From: Bartonella sp. HY328
Lineage (GTDB): Bacteria; Pseudomonadota; Alphaproteobacteria; Rhizobiales; Rhizobiaceae
Direction: 5' to 3'
NCBI RefSeq assembly: GCF_025449335.1
Contig: NZ_CP104883.1
Location: 1,418,501-1,482,500, forward strand
DNA length: 64,000 nucleotides
Below are positions 56,994 through 64,000 of the stretch, piece by piece. The translations under genes were made by a program, and so were the position numbers. Below the pieces are notes generated by a model. The model was not told the origin of the DNA, did not search any database, and saw nothing but the letters and a program-made list of their open reading frames with translations. Within the stretch, counting starts at the first letter, position 1, and each line of letters begins with the position of its first letter.

Positions 56994-57742
56994 AGGTTTA
57001 CACCTTTGCTTTGTGTAAGTGCATAAGCCTCGCCGGGAATGAGAATAAGCGAAAAATAAGGCGTGCAGCTGCTATCGACTTCGCTTAGCGAGCATATTTT
57101 TTCATCTTTCATGCTGGCGCGCTCGATATAAAGTGCTTTATCAAAAAGATGTAACTCTTTTAAAATATTGATAATTTTGTCAATGTTACGCCCCAGCTTC
57201 ATGATTGCAAAGGCACTTTTTTCTGCGAGTTTTTGTTTTAATATTGCTTCATCAAGCACAGCGGAAAGTACGGTAAATGTTTCATTGCGGTAGCATAGTG
57301 GCGTTGCAAGGGCAGCAGATGCGCCTGAAATGGAGGTAACACCGGGGATAATGGTTGTGTCAAATCTATCAGCCAAGCGGTCATGGATATACATGAACGA
57401 GCTATAAAATAGCGGATCACCCTCGGCCAAAACCGTTATAGTTTTGCCTTGTTCAAGATGGCTTGTAAGCTCTAGTGTGATGTCATCATAAAATTTTGAC
57501 AAAATATCATCATAGCTAAGATTGTCGGGAGGTGCTTCAGTCGTAATTGGGTAGATAAGTGGCAAAAGGCTTTGGCTATCCTTTATCCAACATTCTGCAA
57601 TGGTAAGCGCATTGCTTTTTTTGTTTGCTGCTTGATGAAAGGCGATAATATCTGCGCTTTCAATGGCTTTTAACCCCTTAATGGTGATAAGTTCGGGATC
57701 GCCCGGGCCAACGCCAACGCCGTAAATCTTACCTTTTTTCAT
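56990..57742 (-). CDS. cobI: Precorrin-2 C20-methyltransferase
   Basis: A 250-residue SAM-dependent methylase adding a methyl at C20 of precorrin-2 to give precorrin-3A. It begins KGKIYGVGVGPGDPELITIK and has TITVLAEGDPLFYSSFMYIH and TTIIPGVTSISGASAALATP, all signature blocks of CobI/CbiL. Stop overlaps cobJ by ATGA; the distance to cobH is 35 bp, so cobH-cobI-cobJ is one operon. Confidence 0.94.
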   Translation of the reverse strand: MKKGKIYGVGVGPGDPELITIKGLKAIESADIIAFHQAANKKSNALTIAECWIKDSQSLLPLIYPITTEAPPDNLSYDDILSKFYDDITLELTSHLEQGKTITVLAEGDPLFYSSFMYIHDRLADRFDTTIIPGVTSISGASAALATPLCYRNETFTVLSAVLDEAILKQKLAEKSAFAIMKLGRNIDKIINILKELHLFDKALYIERASMKDEKICSLSEVDSSCTPYFSLILIPGEAYALTQSKGVNL

Positions 57743-57777
57743 GCCTATTGCCCTTATTCGCCTTATTTAATTTCGCT

Positions 57778-58404
57778 TTATTCAACTTCAGTTGCAAGGG
57801 CATTGACTGCCGCTGCTGCCATAGCACTGCCGCCACGCCGACCAGTTACTGCGATATAAGGAATATTAAGATCATTGTCGATTAAAGCCTGTTTAGATTC
57901 AGCCGCACCAACAAAACCTACGGGAAAGCCTAAAATAAGGGCAGGGCGCGGCGCACCCTTTGCCAACATTTCTAAAAGATAAAATAAAGCTGTTGGAGCA
58001 TTGCCTATAGCAACAATGCTACCCTCTAAATGTTCGCGCCAAAATTCTAGTGCTACCGCAGAGCGCGTATTGCCAAGCTTTAATGCCAGTTCTGGCACTC
58101 TATCATCATTTAAAGTACATAATACTTCATTATTTTTGGGCAGGCGGGTGCGGGTAACGCCATTGGCAACCATGCGGGCATCACATAAAATTTTTGCACC
58201 ATTTTTTATGGCTTCGCGGCCAATTGAACCAGCATTTTCAGAAAATTGCAGATTGTCAACAATATCAACCATACCGCAGGCATGAATAATTCTAACGGCT
58301 ATTTTTTCCATGTCGCTAGCAATGCCAGATAGATTTGCCTCTTGTCGAATAATGGAAAAGGAGCGGTCATAAATATTTTGGCCGTTTTTTATATAGTCGT
58401 ACAT
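57778..58404 (-). CDS. cobH: Precorrin-8X methylmutase
   Basis: A 208-residue CobH that moves the C11 methyl to C12, giving hydrogenobyrinate. It has the catalytic histidine in RIIHACGMVDIV, plus GNAPTALFYLLEMLAKGA and GFPVGFVGAAESKQALID, the substrate-binding loops. Ribosome-binding AAAAGGAC lies 5 bp before the ATG; a stem-loop is just above it. First of three co-transcribed cob genes. Confidence 0.95.
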   Translation of the reverse strand: MYDYIKNGQNIYDRSFSIIRQEANLSGIASDMEKIAVRIIHACGMVDIVDNLQFSENAGSIGREAIKNGAKILCDARMVANGVTRTRLPKNNEVLCTLNDDRVPELALKLGNTRSAVALEFWREHLEGSIVAIGNAPTALFYLLEMLAKGAPRPALILGFPVGFVGAAESKQALIDNDLNIPYIAVTGRRGGSAMAAAAVNALATEVE

Positions 58405-58416
58405 TGTTGTCCTTTT

Positions 58417-58447
58417 AAACCGAAAGGAAAGTGAGCCGTTTCGGTTT
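58417..58447 (-). promoter_or_regulatory. Stem-loop in the cobH leader
   Basis: A perfect 9-bp stem AAACCGAAA with TTTCGGTTT and a 13-nt loop ends 13 bp before the cobH ATG, adjoining the ribosome-binding site. No B12-box (GCCACTG) was seen in the leader, so it is not a recognisable cobalamin riboswitch; it could tune translation or end an upstream transcript. Confidence 0.4.
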
Positions 58448-58529
58448 GATCCTTAAAATGCAATTTGCTTAGAATCCTTTCTTACTCTTTTTAGCGATAA
58501 ATGCGAAACAAAATTCATTGATGTCCCCA

Positions 58530-58586
58530 TCAGAAAGCTACACCCTAATGAGAAAGTTACACGTTAATGAGAAAGCTAAAAGCTAA
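58530..58586. repeat. Three short tandem repeats upstream of cobH
   Basis: ATGAGAAAGYTACACSYTA-like units of about 18 bp are repeated three times (58530-58586), e.g. ATGAGAAAGTTACACGTTA. They lie between the lipoprotein stop and the cobH leader. Confidence 0.5.
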
Positions 58587-58595
58587 AATAGTGCT

Positions 58596-58922
58596 TTATG
58601 GTTTTGAGGGTGGTTTCAAATGAAGTGACTCATAGGTTATTTGCCTATCTGCATATAAACGCGGTTGGCCTTTTAAAAAGCGATCCGCATCAATGGCTAA
58701 ACTGCAAATATAATATATACGCTTTCTTTCTGGTATTCTTTGACATGCTTTTATTTCTTTCTCCCTTTCGTTTTGGTCAAGAACAAATTTTCTTATGAAA
58801 ACTTCTTCCCTTGGCTGATCGCCAATGCGGTACGAGCTACCATAAAAATTGAAGTCAAAAGGCCCGCAAGCAGTTAAGAAAAAACACATGCTAATAATAA
58901 TTATTTTTTTATTTCCAAACAT
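58596..58922 (-). CDS. Small lipoprotein of unknown function
   Basis: A 108-residue protein with a lipobox: MFGNKKIIIISMCFFLTACG, Cys at 19. The mature part is basic (REEVFIRKFVLDQNEREKEI) with two more Cys. It stands between cobG and cobH on the same strand, an unusual location for a lipoprotein gene. No family recognised; it might take part in B12 or metal uptake, or be a chance insertion. Confidence 0.65.
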   Translation of the reverse strand: MFGNKKIIIISMCFFLTACGPFDFNFYGSSYRIGDQPREEVFIRKFVLDQNEREKEIKACQRIPERKRIYYICSLAIDADRFLKGQPRLYADRQITYESLHLKPPSKP

Positions 58923-59107
58923 CTTACAATCTACCCCTAATATAGTTGCGATATTTATAAAAATAATAATTTATATTAAATAAGTAATATTTTTTAAATA
59001 TATATTTATAATATTAAGGCAAGATTTTGAAGTTATTTAAAAAATATGAAAATAACTAAGTTTAGATAAAACAACCAAATATTTTATATTTTTGCAGCTA
59101 ATTTATC

Positions 59108-60451
59108 TCAAATAATCGGTAGGGCTTTGCGGTTAATCAGTTTGGCTGCTTGTTTAAGGTTAAGTTTGTGGCCAATTAATGTGCCAAATCCTTGTTCCTT
59201 TGGGGCAAGCGCGCTACTATAAATGTCATAAAGACCATTATCTATGGCGACAAAAGTTGTCGGATATGCCTTGGTTGCAGCACAAGATTTGGGGCAACCA
59301 GTAAGGTGCACATTATCCAAATCATCGGGTAAAAGTAAGCTCGCTAAGTTTTCTGCATCTAATAAAGTATTTGATAAGGCTTTGGCGCATTTTGGCGCAC
59401 CGGCGCAAGCAATAATTTTGCCCCTAACGTCATTTATATCGACTATAAAGCCTTGCTCTGCCAAAATATTGTTGATGTCATTGGCTTGTTTTAGGCTGCA
59501 ATTGGCAAATATTATGCTTTGCCAAGGGGTAAAAATAAGCCCTTGGCCTTGTGTGTACTCATCAACAATATTGGCGAGCAAATTGAGCATTAAAGGCGTT
59601 AACCGCGCCAAGGGTGGTTTTACCCCTAAATAATAGTGATCGGCTTTTAGGCTTGCATATATGCCAAGGTAATGGCTGGTTTTACTATTTCTTATAAAAT
59701 GATCAGCTGGATAAATATCAAGCTGGCGCGATTTTAAATAGGCAATGATGTCTTCATTGCTTATTGCTTCTTGCAAATGTTTCATGCGCTGAAGCTGCGG
59801 CGCGTATTTTTGCCTTTCAAATAATAGATCAATCAGCGCATAAATAAGTTGGTGGCCTTGCTCAAAGACAATTTTTCCCAAAGCTTGTGTGCGGGATGTA
59901 GATGTGGTTGGGCAAGAGGCAACACCAAAAGCAAAATTTTGCCCCTCATCGCAAAGCGAAAGCCAAATATCACTTTTATGATCAAGCACGGCACATGATT
60001 CGCCGCCATCAATTAAAAAGGAAAATTTAGGCGAAAGATTTTGATAATGTGTCTGCACATAAAGTGATAATTCTTGGGCAAATGGCCTAATATCACGCAA
60101 GGCAAGGGGGTCAAAACCTGCGGTTGGATTAACCATGATATTGCGAACATCATCACCATTTTTAATCTTGGGGCCAAAGCCCGCCATGACCAGTTTTTGT
60201 GAAAGAGAAGCGGAATTATCAGCGGTTACCCCACGAATTTGCACATTTGCCCGCGTTGTCACTTCCAAAAGACCATCGCCAAAACCATCAACTAGCTTGG
60301 CTAAAGCGCGTAATTGTGTCGCATCAACCTGACCTTGCTCAAGCTTAATTCGGCAAATACCACCATCTGCAGACGCCGGCATTCGGAATAATCCGGGGCA
60401 GGCCCAACGCCGATCATCATGATTTTGGTTATTTGATTTAGTTTTAGTCAT
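59108..60451 (-). CDS. cobG: Precorrin-3B synthase
   Basis: A 447-residue oxygen-dependent monooxygenase converting precorrin-3A to precorrin-3B, the step that marks the aerobic route. It is built like sulfite/nitrite reductases: two ferredoxin-like half-repeats (GICRIKLEQGQVDATQLRAL and GLIFTPWQSIIFANCSL) and the 4Fe-4S/heme-like cysteine set in CAGAPKCAKA and TGCPKSCA. ATG 60451 is preferred because the upstream start (60499) adds residues not conserved in the family. cobL is divergent 68 bp away, so both probably share a control region. Confidence 0.93.
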   Translation of the reverse strand: MTKTKSNNQNHDDRRWACPGLFRMPASADGGICRIKLEQGQVDATQLRALAKLVDGFGDGLLEVTTRANVQIRGVTADNSASLSQKLVMAGFGPKIKNGDDVRNIMVNPTAGFDPLALRDIRPFAQELSLYVQTHYQNLSPKFSFLIDGGESCAVLDHKSDIWLSLCDEGQNFAFGVASCPTTSTSRTQALGKIVFEQGHQLIYALIDLLFERQKYAPQLQRMKHLQEAISNEDIIAYLKSRQLDIYPADHFIRNSKTSHYLGIYASLKADHYYLGVKPPLARLTPLMLNLLANIVDEYTQGQGLIFTPWQSIIFANCSLKQANDINNILAEQGFIVDINDVRGKIIACAGAPKCAKALSNTLLDAENLASLLLPDDLDNVHLTGCPKSCAATKAYPTTFVAIDNGLYDIYSSALAPKEQGFGTLIGHKLNLKQAAKLINRKALPII

Positions 60452-60519
60452 GTCATTTTCTTTTTCAAAAAGCAGCCTTTTGTCTTGCGCTTGATGCAAA
60501 CTGATTTTATTGCTTATTC

Positions 60520-61794
60520 ATGACAAATCAAGATGAAACATTGCCAAAGCGTGAAGATGATATAATTCAATCGAAAGCGTGGCTAAAAATAATTGGTATT
60601 GGTGAAAATGGTGTTGAGGGCCTAAGCGAAGCTGCTTGCCTTATCATTAGCAATGCTGAGCATGTTTTTGGCGGCATGCGTCACCTTGCCTTGCTTGATA
60701 AAATCATCCATGGCACTGCCCATATTTGGCCACAACCCTTTTTAAACGCTATTGAAGAGTTGAAATTATTGCGTGGCCAAGATGTGGTTGTGTTAACCAC
60801 TGGCGATCCAATGCATTATGGCGCTGGGGCAACAATTTGTCGCCATTTTGATCTTTCTGAATTGTCAATTATATCACATCCATCATCTTTTTCTTTGGCC
60901 GCAGCACGCCTTGGTTGGGCCTTGCAAGATGTTGATTGTCTCTCCATACATGGTCGCGCTGTTGATAGCTTTGTTCGTTCAATCACCAATAAGCGCAAAA
61001 TGCTTATTCTTGCCAATGATGGTGCTAGTGCGAGCTTCGTTGGTAAAGAGCTTTGCGCCCGTGGTTATGATCAAAGCCAAATTTTCGTTTTAGAGCATCT
61101 TGAGGGCAGACTAGAGGCAGTCCATTTCTTTCTGGCGAAGGATTTTGAGGGGCAGCATTTTGCTAAATTAAATATAATTGGCGTCAATTGCTTAATTGAT
61201 CCAGCCAAACAACAATTGCCTAGTTTTTCAACGCTTCCTGATGATGCCTTTATCCATGATGGGCAAATATCAAAACGGGATATTCGTGCCATTACCATGG
61301 CACATCTTGCGCCAACCTCGCATGAATTATTATGGGATATTGGCGCCGGAAGTGGCTCTATTTCGATTGAATGGTTGCGCCTTGGCTATGATTGCCGCGC
61401 TATTGCCATTGAAAAAAATGTACAACGGGCCCAAAATATCCGGCAAAATGCCGATAATCTTGGTGTTTCTTCACATTTGACTTTAGTTGAAGCAAGTGCC
61501 GTCGATGTGTTAAAGCACTTAGAAGAGCCAGATGCTATTTTTATCGGTGGTGGTTTAAGCAATAATGGCCTTTTTGATCAATGTTGGCAAAAGTTGAAAT
61601 TGGGTGGCCGCCTTGTGGTCAATGCAGTTACTTTAGAAAGTGAAGCATTGGTACTGGAGATCAGCCGCAAATATGGTGGGCATCTTCATAAAATTGTTTT
61701 AAGTTCAGCCGATGAACTGGGAAATTTCCACGTATGGCGGCAAGCATTGCCGATCACTATGCTCATTTTGCGAAAAAATACCACTCGGATGTAA
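60520..61794 (+). CDS. cobL: Precorrin-6Y C5,15-methyltransferase (decarboxylating)
   Basis: A 424-residue fusion of CbiE (residues about 20-210: KIIGIGENGVEGLSEAACLI, VVVLTTGDPMHYGAGATICR) and CbiT (about 230-420: SHELLWDIGAGSGSISIEWL). It methylates C5 and C15 and decarboxylates the acetate chain of precorrin-6Y. The GDPM and GAGSGS motifs are the two SAM-binding sites. No SD is clear before ATG 60520. Followed by a 6-unit tandem repeat. Confidence 0.95.
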   Translation: MTNQDETLPKREDDIIQSKAWLKIIGIGENGVEGLSEAACLIISNAEHVFGGMRHLALLDKIIHGTAHIWPQPFLNAIEELKLLRGQDVVVLTTGDPMHYGAGATICRHFDLSELSIISHPSSFSLAAARLGWALQDVDCLSIHGRAVDSFVRSITNKRKMLILANDGASASFVGKELCARGYDQSQIFVLEHLEGRLEAVHFFLAKDFEGQHFAKLNIIGVNCLIDPAKQQLPSFSTLPDDAFIHDGQISKRDIRAITMAHLAPTSHELLWDIGAGSGSISIEWLRLGYDCRAIAIEKNVQRAQNIRQNADNLGVSSHLTLVEASAVDVLKHLEEPDAIFIGGGLSNNGLFDQCWQKLKLGGRLVVNAVTLESEALVLEISRKYGGHLHKIVLSSADELGNFHVWRQALPITMLILRKNTTRM

Positions 61795-61819
61795 AAATAG
61801 CTTTGACTTAAGTTTATCG

Positions 61820-62138
61820 ATCGTCTTTCTCATTTGCTTTTTTCAAAAACAAATGCGCTCAGCATTTATGATCGCTCGTCTTTCTCATTTGCATTTTTCA
61901 AAAACAAATGAGCTCAGCATTTTATGATCGCTCGTCTTCTTCATTTGCTTTTTTCAAAAACAAATGCGCTCAGCATTTTATAGCCGCTCGTCTTTCTCAT
62001 TTGCTTTTTCAAAAACAAGGCGCTCAGCATTTATGATCGCTCGTCTTTCTCATTTGCTTTTTTTCAAAAACAAATGCGCTCAGCATTTATGATCGCTCGT
62101 CTTCTTCATTTGCTTTTTTGAAAAACAAATGCGCTCGC
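61820..62138 (+). repeat. Six 55-bp tandem hairpin repeats
   Basis: Six copies of a ~55-bp unit start at 61823, 61878, 61933, 61989, 62042 and 62098 (CGTCTTTCTCATTTG or variant). Each contains the hairpin CATTTG-C-T6-C-A5-CAAATG followed by CGCTCAGCATTTATGATCG. Unit lengths are 53-56 bp. It lies between cobL and the DUF2339 gene, about 25 bp after the cobL stop. Confidence 0.85.
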
Positions 62139-62297
62139 TTTAAAAACTCTATTGGATTTTGTAGCAAAATGAAATATTATTCAAAATACTGATTTAGATC
62201 TATACTAAATTATTGCGTTAATAACCTTTAATTTATTTTATTTTACTTAAAATTATTACCAAAAATAATTGATTAAAGGCGGCTTGTAGGGGATTCT

Positions 62298-64000
62298 ATG
62301 CACATTATAGGTATGGTATTGGGGTGCTTCTTAGGAGGTGCATTTTTTGGGTGGTGGGGTGCATTATTTGGCACATTAATAGGCCTAGGCATAACCGCGC
62401 AAATTGCTCTATCAGAATCAAAAAGCCAATTTTCGCTATTACAAAAAAAAGTAGAGTTTCAAGAAGCAAAAATATCTGAGCTTGAACAAATAGTTTCAAG
62501 CTTAACGCCAACATTGCCTGAAGAAACCACGCCTAATGAAATTATCTATAAATTTGGTGCTGCAAATGAAGCGGATATGATAAATGAGGCTGAAACGCCC
62601 CTTGATATTTCACAAGCACCGCAAAAGCCTAAAGAAGCCTTAGCTGTTAATCAACAAGCGATTGTTTTAGAAAAAGAAACGAATGAGGCTGTTATTTCTG
62701 AATTGCCAGAAAAAGCACAAGAAAAAGCACAAGAAAAAGCTCAAGAACAAGCTCTTAAACAAGAAGTTGAGCAGCCAAGGGTAAAAATCAATAAGGTTAA
62801 TATCCCCGTTGCAGAACCAGTTTTTGTTTATCCTATTGGCCAAAAATCTAATAAGCCATTAGAGCGCAATGACAGTTTAGCAGATAATGTTAAAGATAAA
62901 AATCAAGCGCAGTCTTGGACTTATGAGAGCAGAGCCAAGCCAAAAAGTGAAAGCACTGAAGCCGAAGATTACGCCAACCAAGAAGATTACGCCAGTCAGG
63001 GTGAAAGTCAATATCGCGCCGATGATCTGCCGATTATGAAGTTGTTTGACAAAGTGTCACGCTGGTTTTTACGCGGTAATCCAATTTTAAAAGTTGGTGC
63101 CATTATTCTATTTCTTGGGCTTGCCTTTTTATTACGCTATGTCGCAGCCCATACTTATTTCCCTATTGAGCTTCGTTATGCGGCGGTGGCTTTTGCGGCC
63201 TTTGCGCTTACTGCTATTGGCTGGAAAGTGCGAACGAAAAACCCAGCTTCAGCTTTGATGCTGCAAGGCTTGGGAGTAGGGGTATTCTATCTTACTATTT
63301 TTGCGGCTATGAAGCTGCATCCGCTGATTGATCCTTATATGGGATTTGCCATTTTGGTGCTTGTTGCAGCCGCCGCAATTGTTTTAGCGCTTTTGCAAAA
63401 TTCCTTAAGTTTAATGCTTGCTGCAACAATTGGAGGATTTGCTGCACCAATTTTGGCTTCAACCGGTGGTGGTAGCCATATTGCGCTATTTAGCTATTTT
63501 GCAATTTTGGATATCGCTATTTTAATTATTGCTTGGTTTAAAGCTTGGCGTTCGCTTAACCTTGTTGGTTTTTTTGGCACTTTGTCGATTGGCGGCGCTT
63601 GGGCAATGCGCTCTTATGAACCATCTTTTTATCTTAGCACTCAGCTCTTTTTGATTTTGTTTTTCTTGCTGTTTTTGGGCATTGCTTTATTATTTGCCAA
63701 GCGTCAGCTAATCGAAAGTTTAGACGGCAAAAATGGCGATATAACATCATTGATTAAAGCCGCACAGAAAACTTATTATGTTGATGGCACATTGCTATTT
63801 GGCGTGCCAATTGTTGGCTTTGGTTTGCAATATGCGCTGGTGCGCAATTTCGAGTTTGGCCCTGCATATTCAGCTTTTATACTTGGTGGGTTTTACATTA
63901 TGTTGGCATTTGCCGTCTTAAAACGTGGGCAAAATGCATTACAATTATTATTTGAGTCTTGCCTTGTTTTAGGTTTAATCTTTGCGTCCTTAGCCGTGCC
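62298..64000 (+). CDS. DUF2339 polytopic membrane protein, N-terminal part
   Basis: At least 567 residues, running off the right edge. Residues 1-35 form a first membrane helix (GMVLGCFLGGAFFGWWGALF), then a coiled-coil and a long acidic low-complexity linker with repeated EKAQEKAQEKAQEQ, to about residue 240. Then the DUF2339 array of membrane helices starts (GNPILKVGAIILFLGLAFLL, ALMLQGLGVGVFYLTIFAAM, MLAATIGGFAAPILASTGGG). The family is inner membrane, function unknown. TAGGGG is 7 bp before the ATG. The window end cuts the gene. Confidence 0.9.
   Translation, partial: MHIIGMVLGCFLGGAFFGWWGALFGTLIGLGITAQIALSESKSQFSLLQKKVEFQEAKISELEQIVSSLTPTLPEETTPNEIIYKFGAANEADMINEAETPLDISQAPQKPKEALAVNQQAIVLEKETNEAVISELPEKAQEKAQEKAQEQALKQEVEQPRVKINKVNIPVAEPVFVYPIGQKSNKPLERNDSLADNVKDKNQAQSWTYESRAKPKSESTEAEDYANQEDYASQGESQYRADDLPIMKLFDKVSRWFLRGNPILKVGAIILFLGLAFLLRYVAAHTYFPIELRYAAVAFAAFALTAIGWKVRTKNPASALMLQGLGVGVFYLTIFAAMKLHPLIDPYMGFAILVLVAAAAIVLALLQNSLSLMLAATIGGFAAPILASTGGGSHIALFSYFAILDIAILIIAWFKAWRSLNLVGFFGTLSIGGAWAMRSYEPSFYLSTQLFLILFFLLFLGIALLFAKRQLIESLDGKNGDITSLIKAAQKTYYVDGTLLFGVPIVGFGLQYALVRNFEFGPAYSAFILGGFYIMLAFAVLKRGQNALQLLFESCLVLGLIFASLAV

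Overview
The window is a low-GC (about 40% by eye) alphaproteobacterial chromosome segment. It carries an aerobic (CobG-type) cobalamin pathway, ppk-ppx, a TldD protease subunit, a DksA with a single zinc-finger cysteine, and intergenic mosaic repeats like those of Rhizobiales. I read it as a member of the Hyphomicrobiales (Rhizobiales) related to Brucellaceae/Bartonellaceae; the exact genus cannot be told from sequence alone.

Region 1 (1-21.9 kb) is mostly core genome: a partial FAD monooxygenase, a small zinc-finger protein, ppk-ppx, tldD, a broken DUF4424 gene, a DEAD-box helicase, dnaE, a NUDIX hydrolase, gpt, a short BapA-like Ig-domain surface protein and a TerC/CBS/CorC membrane protein. 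Two inverted copies of a ~106-bp mosaic repeat bracket rhlE-dnaE.

Region 2 (21.9-32.9 kb) begins at a tRNA-Lys(CUU). It holds a DUF4041/GIY-YIG protein and a phage control and replication module: a CI/LexA-like repressor with operators, a small ORF, a DnaB-type helicase, an HTH replication protein and a basic protein. Then come three paralogous genes, each behind an almost identical 66-nt promoter plus hairpin leader. Their proteins resemble phage capsid cement/decoration proteins, but no integrase, portal, capsid or tail genes are present. A 47-aa membrane protein, a YagU-like protein and two YcxB-like paralogues follow.

Region 3 (33-52.4 kb) is a type VI secretion effector island. On the minus strand, hcp, vgrG (frameshifted), DUF2169, a PAAR-like DUF4150 protein, a 441-aa protein with a pretoxin-like hydrophobic segment, an Rhs protein with an RNase-like tip, and its immunity gene form one run. 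An orphan chimeric rhs fragment follows, then galE lies beyond it. Upstream of hcp is a good sigma-54 promoter, with three CTGCAA-N4-TTGCAG dyads 90-245 bp further upstream where an enhancer-binding protein would bind. On the plus strand sits an array of immunity-type genes (unknown Imm, nonsense-mutated barstar, CdiI-like, SMI1/KNR4-like, one unknown) headed by an orphan toxin tail. T6SS sheath and baseplate genes are not in the window.

Region 4 (52.5-64 kb) returns to the core: mazG, a SixA-like phosphatase, dksA, the cobalamin genes cobG, cobH, cobI, cbiG/cobJ (minus) and cobL (plus), six 55-bp tandem hairpin repeats, and the start of a large DUF2339 membrane protein cut by the window end.
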